Shown: piece after piece, positions 12,711-24,497 of the stretch
How positions within the stretch are numbered: position 1 is the first letter of the stretch
How the letters are laid out: each line of letters opens with the position of its first letter
Source of the DNA: Rhodocollybia butyracea
Taxonomy: Eukaryota > Basidiomycota > Agaricomycetes > Agaricales > Omphalotaceae
Assembly: GCA_015501585.1 (NCBI GenBank)
Contig: JADNRY010000003.1
Span: forward strand, 682,001 to 746,000
Length of the DNA stretch: 64,000 bases
Reading direction: 5' to 3'
Translations under genes and position numbers: made by a program
Notes under the pieces: model-generated
Seen by the model: the letters and a program-made list of their open reading frames with translations, nothing else
What the model was told of the DNA's origin: nothing
Databases searched by the model: none

Positions 12711-14590
12711 CACTGTAAACGAGAATAGGCCAAACTGAGTGTGGCGAACAATCAAAGTGAGCGTAAGGACAGGCCGTAGCGCTAATTACCTCGACTTTTA
12801 GCGAAATATTTGGAGTTGATCTCCGATAAGTTCAGGCGAAGAGCTCAGAGAGTGAAACTTATTTAAATAACTGGACAATAGAAAGGCATCCTGCCATGTG
12901 GCCCATCAACCCACTCTGCGCCACGCTGCACGTGCACTCCAGAGGGAAACGATCTCTCGCACAATTGTGCAGGAAACTATCGCTGTTCTTCAATAGCACT
13001 ATCCTCGGCGACGAGTAGCAGTTACAGAATGTTTGAGAGCATCCCTCTGACTTTGCCGAAGGCGAAGCAAACAAAACTCCTCAACCACTATCTGCTTTCA
13101 CAGGTCCACGGATTCATGAGCCATGATACCCTCGGTGCGGTAGCTCTGGAAGTGGTCGAGCAACCGGTTCTGGACAGCGGTTCGGCGAATCGTGCAACTC
13201 CCTCAGGCCTCAGGTAGTACCAGTAGAGAGACCAGCGTTGCAGCGTTTACCTGATAACTCTTCATAGCTTTTTTGGGTCCAGTGGCACGCCGCACCGGAA
13301 ATGAGCAAGGATAATTTAGGATTGGATAGAAAATGCTCAATGCCTGCAGCTCTGAGAAGTATGCAAGTAATGGTAACTTCTAGCGACGGTGATCCTCACC
13401 TCAGTCGAAGAGAGGAGATCTGTTTATCTTCCGTCGTCACTAGCACTTGCAACCGCTAAAACGGCAACATGTAACGTGGAGACGCTGATGAGACGACAAA
13501 CGTGACTCTAATGTGCTAGCATCCGACGCGAAGACACGATTTTCCTTTTTTGGACATATCTGGCCACTCTGGTGAGTTCCTTCCAAGTTCCTTCACAGTC
13601 CGACGCGGAGGATTCTTCCTTTTATGGAAATATCTGAGTGCGGTGGTCATAGATCTTCCCTTATTTCGGAATATCTGACGATCTCACAGAGTCGGGTGGT
13701 GTTCAGAACTTCCTTTTTTGGGAATAAAGAAAAGAGGCGTGCTGCAGGTGCTTCAACACGAGACGAATCCCGGTTCAAGTATGCCTCTTGCACTCCACAG
13801 CACTGCCAGCCACATGACCGGATTTTCTACCGTGCAAGTCGGATGCCGTTTATCATGACGTAGTTCCAAAAGAGGATAAGAGGCGCTCATACTCGGACAC
13901 GCAATATCTTTCTTTCCTTTCCAGACTTGGTTTCTATACATTCCATCGGATGTTCGATCCTAGGATCTCAACTAGCTTCAGACATAAAGTTCACTATTTG
14001 TTCTCTCCCCACTATTCCTAATCGCCATCCACCTTATAAGCTTCATTCAACTTCACCTCAACCTCCAAGGAACCTCGTGAATGCTCGCAACCCCATCAGG
14101 TTCCCCTCACGGTGATGGTGATCATCATACCATTGCTCGTCGAGTACTCGTATTTCCCTGTAGGCCGATAACGCCGATGTCCACGGACTTGAACATAATC
14201 CCGCGTCATAGACATTATCATAAGCGCTCGCTTTCCGGCTTTACCAATAACCATGCGAGTGGAACAAGGATTTCAACAGGTTTTTCTTTCAGGTTTTCTG
14301 ACTAGTCCTACCGACTTGTACTGTGTTAACAGGTCCCATTCCACGAGGGCAACGCATATGTTCACGACCCAGTCCTTCCATCTCTCCTCAGAAGGATAAT
14401 TCCGTCTAGGTAATCTCTCTAGCGTTATTTGTCGAGCATAACTTATTCTTGTTCCTAGGCTGTTCACCGAAGAGATAGAACCGGAACTAGAGAGATTTGG
14501 CGCAGAGGTGACCACATGTCCGCAATGTCCTCATCAAAAACATACGAATAGACTCATTTAAGCGCATGTAGCTATCCGCGCGCAAGCTAG
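12711..14590. other. Gene-poor stretch between the kinase array and the AidB-like gene
   Basis: No supported gene. It contains a possible remnant of a further duplicated unit near 13030-13110 and a degenerate repeat at 13521-13725. ORFs of 60-80 codons occur on both strands without recognisable motifs. If the AidB-like gene ever had its usual N-terminal third, it should have been encoded here, but I cannot see it. Confidence 0.5.
13521..13725. repeat. Degenerate tandem-like repeat
   Basis: TTCCTTTTTTGGACATATCT is followed at irregular 50-80 bp spacing by related versions with TTTTATGGAAATATCTG, TTATTTCGGAATATCTG and TTTTTTGGGAATAAAG. TCCGACGCG precedes the first two. The similarity is imperfect and could be chance in a T-rich stretch. 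Confidence 0.35.
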
Positions 14591-16500
14591 TCAGAACCGG
14601 GTTTCACCGCCAGTTTTGCGGCAGTATGATAATTGGGGACGACGCGTAGACGAGCTTCAGACCAGCGAAGGTTGGAGGAGCCTCAAGGCGACTGCTCAGA
14701 GAGAGGGGATCCCAGGAATCTTCTATGAGCGCAAATACCGCGAACATAGTCGTTCTTTTGGTTTTGCAAAGGCCTTCTTAATGGTCGGAGATTCGCATGA
14801 GGTACACACTCACTCTGACTCTCAGGAGTGTGTAGTGTTAATCACCTACAACCCTCAACTAGGTGTTCTGCCCTTTGTCCATGACTGATGGAGCAGCCAG
14901 AGTGATAGAGCTAATGGGGACGGAAGGTATGAAGAGGGATATCTTTCCTCGGTTAATCAGGTATACTCTAGATTTGTCGACAGTTGTTCATGTCTGATTT
15001 CCATGCTAGCCGAGACCCGTCGTCCGCCTTTGTTGCTGGTCAATGGATGACAGAGGTAAGTTGGGTACAATCTATCCAGTTTATCTTTCTAACTGGCCAA
15101 TGGCAGAGGGCCGGAGGGTCTGATGTTTCCCAAACAGAGACCACCGCCAGCCCTCTGGACAGCAGTGACCAACTGGGTTCAAAAGTACTCCTTAGATGGT
15201 TTTAAATGGTTCTCTAGTGCGACAGACGGTGATGTAGCGCTAGCGCTAGCGCGTACTGGACCCCTCGATTCTGGATCCAAGAGTCTGTCCCTCTTCTTTG
15301 TTCCTCTTCGGGTTCCTCTCGTGGTCAATGGTTCCAAAGTCACTGCTTCGCCAACTAGTAACGGAATACATGTCCATAGGCTCAAGAACAAGATAGGTAC
15401 TCACACCCTACCCACTGCAGAACTTTCTTTGGAGAGTACAACCGCGTATCTTATCGGCTCTGCTAATCAAGGCGTCAAGAATATCGCTCCTGTGCTCAAC
15501 ATTACACGGGTACAGTTTGTTTGTTGTGAGAAATCAACTGCCAGACCTATTCATATTGTCCTAGGTATGGTCCGCTGCAGGTTCTATTGGGAGCTTACGA
15601 AAGTGCCTCGCGATCGCGACCGCATATGCAACTGTCCGTAAGATCGACGGGGGTAAGAGAATGCTCAAAGATGTTCCTATCCACGTCGCGAACCTCGCCT
15701 CGATTAACCTTGTGTATCGCGCTCTGACGCATTTCCTTTTTGGAGTGGTGGTGCTTTTGGGCAGGGTCGAATGTGGGATCGCTACTGAGGAGGAACAGAA
15801 CCGGCTGAGAATGTTTACGCCGATCTTGAAAGCGTTTGCAACAGAAAAGGCAGTTCCTGCCATGGAAGAATCAATGGCTGCCTTGGGCGGTCAAGGGTAT
15901 ATGGAGGAGAATGATATAGGAAGGATGATCAGGGATTGCCTCGTTGAAAGGTGCATCATACTGTGGATTATCCTTATCCGCTAACAAGTTTGTAGAATTT
16001 GGGAGGGGACTACCACTGTCCTTTCCATAGATCTTCTTAGGTCTACTACCGATCCCGCGAAACTGAGGCAGTTTATATCGGTATGCTTGAATTTGGTCAC
16101 CCCGAAAATATCTAATTGTCTCTTTTCTCAGTGGTGCAATTCTATTATCCTAGCATGTCCACCAGATTTACTCAAATGCGTACAAGAAGCAATTCAGCTC
16201 TTGCAATGGAGGCTGGATAGTTTACTTGCAGCCTTTTTACATCCAGTGCCACCATTGCTCGCCCGCCCGTCGTTAATGTTCATGGGGTACATCGCGTCTT
16301 CCATTTATCTCCTTGAACATGCAACTTGGTCTCGTACCAGAGGCGAGCCCGAGCTTGAGGTGGATGCAGAGGTTTTCCGACGATGGGTTTTTGATGGCGG
16401 CTTTGCTGCTGTCGAACAGGAACTGGATAGGGCGCGATCGGAGCATAAACTAGCAAATGCGTCGAATACAGTTATCGTTTTTGGGCACGCCAAGTTGTAG
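14591..16500 (+). pseudogene. AidB-type acyl-CoA dehydrogenase, 5'-incomplete and frameshifted
   Basis: The protein matches the adaptive-response AidB-like acyl-CoA dehydrogenases of fungi, which are FAD flavoproteins. Exons joined by eye give VSPPVLRQYDNWGRRVDEL, then FCPLSMTDGAARVIELMG, AFVAGQWMTERAGGSDVS (substrate/FAD loop), DGFKWFSSATDGDVALALA, MEESMAALGGQGYMEEN, and IWEGTTTVLSIDLLRS. After GGSDVSQTE the frame runs into a TAA at about 15204. Removing one A from the AAAA run near 15180-15183 restores the conserved reading, so there is a 1-nt insertion. No start codon or N-terminal domain is visible upstream of 14591. The C-terminus ends in AKL, a PTS1-like tripeptide suggesting peroxisomal targeting of the ancestral protein. 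I read this as a decaying gene. Confidence 0.75.
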
Positions 16501-16555
16501 CTCATTATCCGAGTTGTAACGGCTAATGTACAAATACATTGGTTATATCGATTTT

Positions 16556-17318
16556 TTAAGCAGAAAATGGAACGATATGGCATCTGTCCTAGAAATGAGT
16601 AGATAGTCCAAAGAAAGAATACGCCCACTTACCCTAACATGCCTCTACCGCCCCACCCTTTACGCGGAACGAGAGCAACATAAACGCTTTGACCTTGCCG
16701 GATAACTTTGATACTTATGCTCTGCTATAATGCAGTTCGAATTCAATGCTCTTTATGCCCAAGAACATGAGCTTACGTTTTCACTTGCTCCGACTAATTC
16801 CGCGATTGGTGTCAAAGATCCTGCTGTAAACGATGTGTGTATCAATTGCCCAAATTTGACGATAAGATCTTCCCTGCGAAGTCCCTTGAAGAAAATCAGT
16901 ATCCCGTTAATGGATGTCGAGTGTCTGCACATACTGCATCCGCTGCAGGACTCCCTGGAGCCACTCCATCGACTTTCGCAAATGGTTTAGGTTCCGCATC
17001 CTCAGTTGGTGGTTCCGGGTCCGAAGTAATTTGTGACCGGTCATATACAGCCTCCAGTGCCTTCCCAATAGCTGCCATGACATCTTTAAGGTCGTTTCTT
17101 AGCTCGATAATCTTCACCCGAGCCCCCCGAACTGCGTAGATGTCAATATCGGCGCGCGGAAAACCGTCAGGATCGACAAGCGGAGATTGCATTGTGCATT
17201 GGTTGGCTTTCAGTATGGAAATGTGGGCTTCAATTTCGGTCTCGATGTTCTTCTTCTGTTCCATGAGCTTTTTTGCCTGTTCTGCGGGGCTATCTGGGGA
17301 AGGAAGCGTGATTCCCAT
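16556..17318 (-). CDS. NAS2: 26S proteasome assembly chaperone Nas2/PSMD9
   Basis: Four exons (17318-16935, 16884-16777, 16724-16633, 16583-16556) give 203 residues, the usual length for this family. The N-terminal helical half contains ILKANQCTM, PLVDPDGFPRADIDIYAVR and IIELRNDLKDVM, which are strongly conserved in Nas2/p27. The C-terminal half is a PDZ domain (KVDGVAPGSPAADA, LRREDLIVKFG, GGRGMLGCHIVPF). The family binds the C-terminus of the Rpt5 ATPase and delays base-core docking during 19S assembly. The stop lies 55 bp from the end of the convergent AidB-like gene. The tiny 28-nt last exon is needed to reach the conserved GCHIVPF ending. Confidence 0.92.
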
Positions 17319-17421
17319 TGTGATTCTTAATGAAGAGGTTTAAACATCTAAGCGCCCAATCCTTGATGATTAAGCGCGCGCGCCTACTCTGATGGGTTGT
17401 ACTTATTACATCTACCTAAGC

Positions 17422-18570
<1,149 letters not shown>

Positions 18571-18690
18571 GGCTTATATAGTGCTCACAGGACCCCTTCG
18601 AGAGGTGCGGGATCTCTAAAATTTGAATCTTGGATATCTCTGAATCTTGGATATACGAATTCGGAATTGGTAACGGGGAGCAGTCGGGGA

Positions 18691-18792
18691 GCCGGCAACG
18701 GCACCTTCGGGATGCATCGGAAACAGGTTCAGGGAGTGCGACGTTGAGTATGGTACGTAGTATGTAAACTCTCTCAGCCTTCAGCCGGAGTT
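18691..18792 (-). promoter_or_regulatory. Candidate TPP riboswitch in the thi4 leader
   Basis: On the strand of thi4 and about 120-220 bases before its ATG, the sequence has GAAGGCTGAGAGAG, containing the CUGAGA element of TPP aptamers. It is followed 40 bases later by CCCTGAACCTG, the ACCUG element, then an AGG closing strand. Outer bases CGGC and GCCG could pair as the P1 stem. The P5 loop (TTTCCGATGCATCCCGA) deviates from the usual form with a mismatch, so folding and covariation need checking. TPP riboswitches controlling splicing are known in fungal thiamine genes. A GTAACT donor-like site lies at the 5' edge. Confidence 0.45.
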
Positions 18793-18880
18793 ACTTGCTC
18801 GCAGGATTGCTCAAATGGGGAGGTTAAAATGATACGCAAACCTTAGAAACACAGATTTAGGTCTGGAGGGAGGGACCCCG

Positions 18881-18889
18881 TATATATAG
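18881..18889 (-). promoter_or_regulatory. TATA-like element upstream of the thi4 leader
   Basis: TCTATATATACGG lies about 90 bases upstream of the riboswitch candidate on the thi4 strand, a position that would place the aptamer inside the transcript. A second TATA-like run (CTATATAAG) lies immediately before the first ATG and is probably leader sequence. Confidence 0.3.
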
Positions 18890-19490
18890 ATTACGTAGAA
18901 TCTTGAAATGTGCTCGCAAAAGTAGTGCAAAAGTGCACAATAGTGGAGCTGCCTGGCACCCTTTTCGAACGTCGGCAATGCTCGGCTGAGCTATTATTTA
19001 CGACCCTTCGGATAGTGTAATAAGTAAATCTTCTTCCTGCTGCAAATTAGAATTATGGTTGATTGGCATCTGCCCACGCAGTGATACCAACAACTTGCTT
19101 GTGGTTTGCGCCTACCATGATTCCGGATATATCCTGTGAGGTTTGGCTGTGTGCCATTTTCGTGAATGGAATATGCGGTGTGGGCTGGTGTGGGCCTGTA
19201 TGCGTTTGCAAATAGTACCTATATAGATCTGTACTATTTTAACGTCACAAATTATCGAGTCTGCCCAGGGGAGACAAAAATAGTACTGACTAAGGCTTGG
19301 AAGGACTAGAACTGAAGCATATAATATCATATCTACAACACAGACCCTCCAGGTATGTCACCACCTAATGATCATCTATGATGTTAGTAGTAGTTTTGCC
19401 CCATGTCAGTAATGTTCATTCACTGTGGACGTGTCAACCCCCACTTTCCCAGTCCACTGCGAAACAGTGAATGGTAAGTTACACTCATTT

Positions 19491-19880
19491 TATATCGATT
19501 TGAGCAATTAGCATTGTTCGGCACTGCCCACCGAGCCATGCTTCTCCTCCGGGGGCTACATTGGCTTCGATGACGGTAATTTTGGGACTTGGCCGAGTTG
19601 CTAGATGGTAAGCGCAAGTCATGCGCTTCCAGCACCGATAATGACGATGTCCGAGATGACTCTGTCGTACATCGCTTCGAAGTAGTGTCAAAAAGCTTCC
19701 GATAATGATAGGAGCTTACCCTTACTTGAGCTTCCTGAATTGGGGTGAAACGATACTGTCGTTCGTAGTTGCGACATCAAACTTGCTTTCGGAATTCCCA
19801 TAGGGTCAGAACGGGGGCTATTTTTGATGACTGAGTACCAGAAAGCTCGGCGTACCAGCTTATATAGACTAGTGCCCACT
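19491..19880 (-). pseudogene. Decayed partial copy of thi4
   Basis: The minus strand encodes AYHLATRPSPKITVIEANVA followed by PGGEAWLGGQ, closely matching [20 protein letters not shown] in the intact gene about 1.3 kb away. The resemblance extends upstream through the first intron, exon 1 and the TATATAAG-like leader (19825-19880). The copy stops after the GGQ motif, has indels that break the frame, and has ATA in place of the ATG at the second candidate start. It is a direct, truncated duplicate of the 5' part of thi4 and is not expected to make protein. Confidence 0.85.
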
Positions 19881-20687
19881 ATAACTTGAGATACTGAAAG
19901 TTCTCAAGATAAGGCAAACTTAGAAGCGACTCAACAGATTGAAGGACTGATGTCGGAGAAAGGAGGTGCCTTGGCGCATGGAATAGAAAGTTCTGTAATT
20001 CAGCTATCTTTGGAGCGTCTTGGAGCGAGCAATACTACAAGCTCTTCATAATACGTCGACTATGATGAATTTGCACATCGGCTAACCGCTGAACCTCTAT
20101 AACAAGCGTGTAAACTGCTCGGTTGACACTGACAGGCCAGAAGTTTGGTCTACATTGAGAGTTTGCCGAAGTTCTGCAGCCTTTGAAGATACATAGTAGA
20201 AAATTTTCATTGCACAATTTTGAGCGAAACGGTCATTGGTTAGTCAAATGTTCGGAAGAACCGCTTGTTGATATCTGTATATGTATGTAGCTTGAAAATA
20301 GAATGATTCTCCTGGCGGACCTGACCCGAAGCTTGAAGTTAACTTGAGGCCTAGTCACCCAGCTAGTCTGCTAAAGTAAACCTTTTGCATAGGTGGAAGT
20401 TTATAAGAAACTTTCTACGAAGCTTCGCATCTACACGCCTCTTACAAAGCATCTAGCTGCAATGTGGAGCACAGGTTGCTTGAATCGCGAATAGCGGTTG
20501 AACGCTGCGGTTCAGCGTCAAGCGTCAAGATTGGGAACGAGATCGATATTTGGCTCCGAATTTGGCCCCTGTTTGGCTTGCCCCGAGTCATTTATTTTCC
20601 ATTTGATAAAAATCCACAAAACTCTGTACGCTGTTCATCATTTCTTCGCTATTCACAACTGAAATTTCTTCCAGCATCTCTCTGGCA
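19881..20687. other. Intergenic region upstream of chorismate mutase
   Basis: No gene seen. It separates the thi4 relic (minus) from chorismate mutase (plus) and probably holds the latter's promoter. No clear TATA box or binding site could be assigned. Confidence 0.45.
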
Positions 20688-21785
20688 ATGCAGTCTAATT
20701 TAACTGCCGGGGACCCGCTGTCTCTTGAACGCATTCGTTCTGTCCTTGTTCGCCTGGAAGATACCATAATCTTTGGACTAATCGAAAGAGCACAATTTGC
20801 CCACAATCCGCGAATGTACCAACGAGGAACGTTCAAGGAGCTTAAGGAAATCGGATTTGAGGGCAACTGGCTGGAATGGTTCTTGAAGGAAATCGAAACT
20901 TTTCATGGTGAGCATCGAAGATGCTACCTGTCATCTATTTCTTATCATCCATTCTAGCCAAAGCACGACGCTATACCAGGTATAGCGGTCATCATTTCTG
21001 AAGCAAACTTTGTTACTAATTCATAGCCAGTCCCGACGAATACCCTTTCACTGATGACCTTCCGGGTCCTGTGCTTCCTCCACTTCAGTATCCGGAAATC
21101 CTTTTCCCAAACAAGATCAACGTTAATCCGTCAATTTTATCCTTTTACGTCCGCTCTATCGTACCACGCATCACACGACGCGCAACACTTTCGTTAGCAG
21201 CTTCGAAGCGTAGCCAGGGTATTGTAGGAGATGATGAGTATGAGGACGACGGGAACTATGGGAGTGCAGCGACCATCGATGTTGAAGTGCTGCAGGCAAT
21301 AAGCAAACGAGTGCATTACGGTATGTCAATAATAGCTAGCTTCTCGTAATACTAATCCGTTCCATAGGCAAATTCGTATCGGAATCTAAATTCCTCGAAA
21401 ATCCAAGCGCTTTCATTCCACATATCGTAAAACCCAACAGGCAAGTGCTCGAAGATCTCATCACAAAGCCCGAAGTCGAACGTAGACTACTGCAACGATT
21501 GCGGGGTAAAGCAGAGACTTATTCACAAGAATTCACTCCGGACGGTTCACCCAATGGCCTCAATGGCAAATCTGCCAAGATCGAGGTCGATGGCGTAGTG
21601 GAGCTCTACGAAAGTTATATAATTCCTCTCACAAAGGAAGTGGAGGTGGGTACATATATCTTCAGATCTGTGAAATCTCTCTCACGCTTTCATAGGTGGA
21701 TTATCTTCTGCTTCGGCTAGAGGGGCTATCGCAGGACGATATTCAGAGACTGGAAACCAAGGGCGGAACAATTCCAGTTACTTGA
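20688..21785 (+). CDS. ARO7: Chorismate mutase (AroQ type)
   Basis: Five exons (20688-20907, 20958-20979, 21031-21320, 21368-21645, 21696-21785) join to 299 residues, slightly longer than the yeast enzyme (256). The enzyme rearranges chorismate to prephenate for Phe/Tyr synthesis. Conserved blocks are [83 protein letters not shown] and [20 protein letters not shown]. The 22-nt second exon encodes the ARRYT segment. An insert with [13 protein letters not shown] sits where the yeast protein has its linker. Allosteric control by Tyr and Trp is known for the fungal family and cannot be judged here. Confidence 0.93.
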
Positions 21786-22036
21786 GAGACGCATATGGAA
21801 ATGCGCTCCCATTGTTAAGTATGAACACTAATAGTAAGTACGATGAAGGAATGTGCTTGGGCTACAAATAAATTGGCAGAAATAAAACCGGATCCAATCC
21901 TAGAAATGAGAAGCAACAACGATTCCACAATAAATGCAAATAAATCAGCGGCGGCAAGCAAAGGGTTACAAACAGAAATAATGATGTTAAATGGGAACAA
22001 GGTTGACAGGTATAGTGGTGATAAAATAGTCAATGA

Positions 22037-24159
22037 TCACAGACCGAGGTCTGTAAAGCGAAAACAAGTGAGAAGACGAGCGAAGGTCAAGAATCTTGAC
22101 CAAGGACATACCTTGAAGGAGTCTATCTCTCTGCTCTTCAGTAATATGACTCGTCGCACGACGAGCAAGGAGTTTTTCAGTTCGGTATTTCTCATACAAA
22201 ACTTCTTTCGTGTGGACCTTGAGAACCTAGAGAGCAGTTAGCGGACTCGTCAAAGTTTCACAGTAGGACTACCGACTCTCAAATGTGTAGACAGAACAGC
22301 AGTTCTCAAAGCAGCAAAGTCACAATGGGCTGGGTCTAGTACGTCTATAGTACCCCATCGGAACTTTCGGACGAACACACCCTTGAGAGCATCAGGCGGA
22401 CCTTGCAAGTAAGAATAGCCATGGACAGATCCTCCTGGGGTTGGAGGATTTGGAATTGTATCGACGGACGGTGCATGGCCGTCTTCAGATTGTTGTACAG
22501 GGGAAGACGGGGCAGTCCTAAGGATCTGGTCATCATTTGCTGCATTACGCCTATATCGCGTACTGGTCTCGGGAGCAATAAGCGCGAACGGCATCATCGC
22601 AGTCAGATCGGATTTAGCTACGATATGCGCAGAGAACCGTATGTTGGCGACACTCTCAGCATCTGGGGATACTGGCCTACGTTCGTCCTCCGCAGCCTGA
22701 GAGAGATCACGCCGCGACCGGGACCGCGAAAGATTCCGACCAATCTTCGGACGACGGAGTTTGATAACAGGTCGGGATTGTCGTTCTTCGTCTTCTTCGC
22801 CTTCATCTTGTGAGTCTTCGGTGGTGAAACGCGTAGTTCGCGCTTTCTTTGGAGTGGATAATTCCTGTCGCGGACCAAAAACGCCAAAATCAAGTCCTGC
22901 TTCTGACAACGACCTTCGTACGGCCTCTTTAGCACCCTCAAGGGCGTCATCAGTCAGAGAGTCAGATTTGGCAATGACAGGAAGAACATTGCAACGGGCT
23001 GCTAGTCGTTTGATGACGCGAATTTCCGCGGGAGACATGGTAAGAGGACTTTCATCCTCATCCGAATCGGAAGAGATGTCTGGAACGAGATCTGGAGGAG
23101 TCCGGTGGGAAACAGTAGCCTCTGAGCGCGTTCTAGTAGGTAATGATGACTTAGTTCTACGCTCCACCTGCGTCATGATGGAAGAAGGGTCAATCAAGTA
23201 GATGCATCTACAAATATTTTAGTCTTTATGCCAAAGAATTCCAAATAGACGTACAGATGAATATGTTGGTCTCCTTTGTTTTCTCGAACAACTTTAGATT
23301 CCTGAAACGAGCTGAGGTACAACTTAGGTGAAAAGCAGATTACGCACCTCGTTCATGGTATCGGCGTACTGGGTATCGATGTACTTGATGACACTGCTAA
23401 CCTATAATATTCTTGTTCACTTCGGAAACGAAACAAAGAAATTCTTCAAACTCACCTGCCTCTCCAGTTTCAGCTCCCTTCCTTCGATAAAATCAAGTCC
23501 TGGGCTATCAACAACCGAAAATAACACTCTGTCGTATCTCGATTCACAGATTTCGACACAGGCAGTGTGGATGTTGTGTGTAGTTTTCGGATTGCCACTC
23601 AGGAAACGGTCCACGGCAGCTCGTTGGTCCACTGTAGCAGTGGGCGAGATATCCGCGGTATCGAGCAGCAGACGAAGCAGCGATGTCTTTCCGGTACCTT
23701 GTCCCCCGATAACCTAAAACACGTAAATACAAGGATTGGCAGGAAGCTCAAGTCTGTACTGACCATAAGGTTGAAGGTCGGAGGCGTCCGAGTTCTTCGT
23801 TGGCTGTATTTACTTGATACTGCGCGCGGCGCATGCTTGGTGTTTCCATTGTTGAAAGATACAGGTGGACTTGACATGTACAATGAAGAAATTGAAGGAA
23901 TGCCTTCTCCGTTGAAACCTGAAGGCCGAAGGGGTCTATGGAAAGCGATAGGGGAACGGGTATTCCCCTGGATTGGCGTCGCACCTTTTTTGGGACTATG
24001 TTCAGAAATGGAGGGTATTTCCTGGCGAATACTTGAGACGTCCACAAGGCTTTCTGGCCACGGAATTCCTTTCAACTCGGAGAACTCTGGCAGCGATGGC
24101 GACCCGCGTATCTTTGCAGGCTCAGGTACATGTTTTGATTTTCTTCGCAAGGAGAACAT
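22037..24159 (-). CDS. Septin-like GTPase 1 (divergent)
   Basis: The start MFSLRRKSKH begins a long Ser/Pro-rich N-terminal region (~130 residues). The GTPase domain follows across introns: P-loop GGQGTGKTSLL, switch II VVDSPGLD (DxxG intact), HLCIYLIDP, and G4 VIAKSD. The septin unique element FRWGTIDVLDPAHCDFAAL is followed by YEKYRTEKL. Compared with core septins it has large low-complexity inserts between G3 and G4 and after G4 (SRSRSRRD, TPPDLVP). There is no long C-terminal coiled coil; the last exon ends RDRLLQDLGL at 22037. I place it among non-core septins, but cannot assign an orthologue. A second septin-like gene lies 1.5 kb upstream on the same strand. Confidence 0.8.
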
Positions 24160-24497
24160 GGCGGGAGGGGAAAAAAAGAACGAAAGGCAACCAGCACAAG
24201 GGAAATTAAGAATAACGAGAGTAGGCCACAAAGACCATTTTCTACGATCAGGGCCTATATACACGTGCGAGAAAACATGTTGAAAATGGAGATATCAAAG
24301 CTGAGCACATTTATTCATCAAGTAGGAAGGATAATAAAATAGTACTGAGATGTTTTTTACAATTACAATCCCATGCCATCCAGGTCGTACGACGACCGAC
24401 ACCTAACCAAAAGAGTTGCAAACGAAGATAAAAAACCTCAATAGAAACAAAAAGGCATGGGAGCAAAAGTAGTCTACAAAAAACACACAAACATCGT

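Larger units (their letters stand above)
6540..12800. repeat. Kinase-X-kinase segmental duplication, unit 2
   Basis: Second unit of the duplication, carrying kinase 3, gene X copy B and kinase 4 in the same order and orientation as unit 1. Both genes and spacers are shared. After it, near 13030-13110, a short stretch (GCCGAAGGCGAAGCAA) again resembles the start of a unit, hinting at a third, mostly lost copy. Boundaries are approximate. Confidence 0.7.

Noticed and set aside
18840..19000. Second functional thiamine gene
   Set aside because: The upstream thi4-like sequence lacks most of the coding region and has frame-breaking indels, so it is a relic.
21843..24283. Plus-strand ORFs across the first septin-like gene (up to 238 codons)
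   Set aside because: They are antisense shadows of GTPase exons; the minus strand shows ordered septin motifs and matching splice sites.
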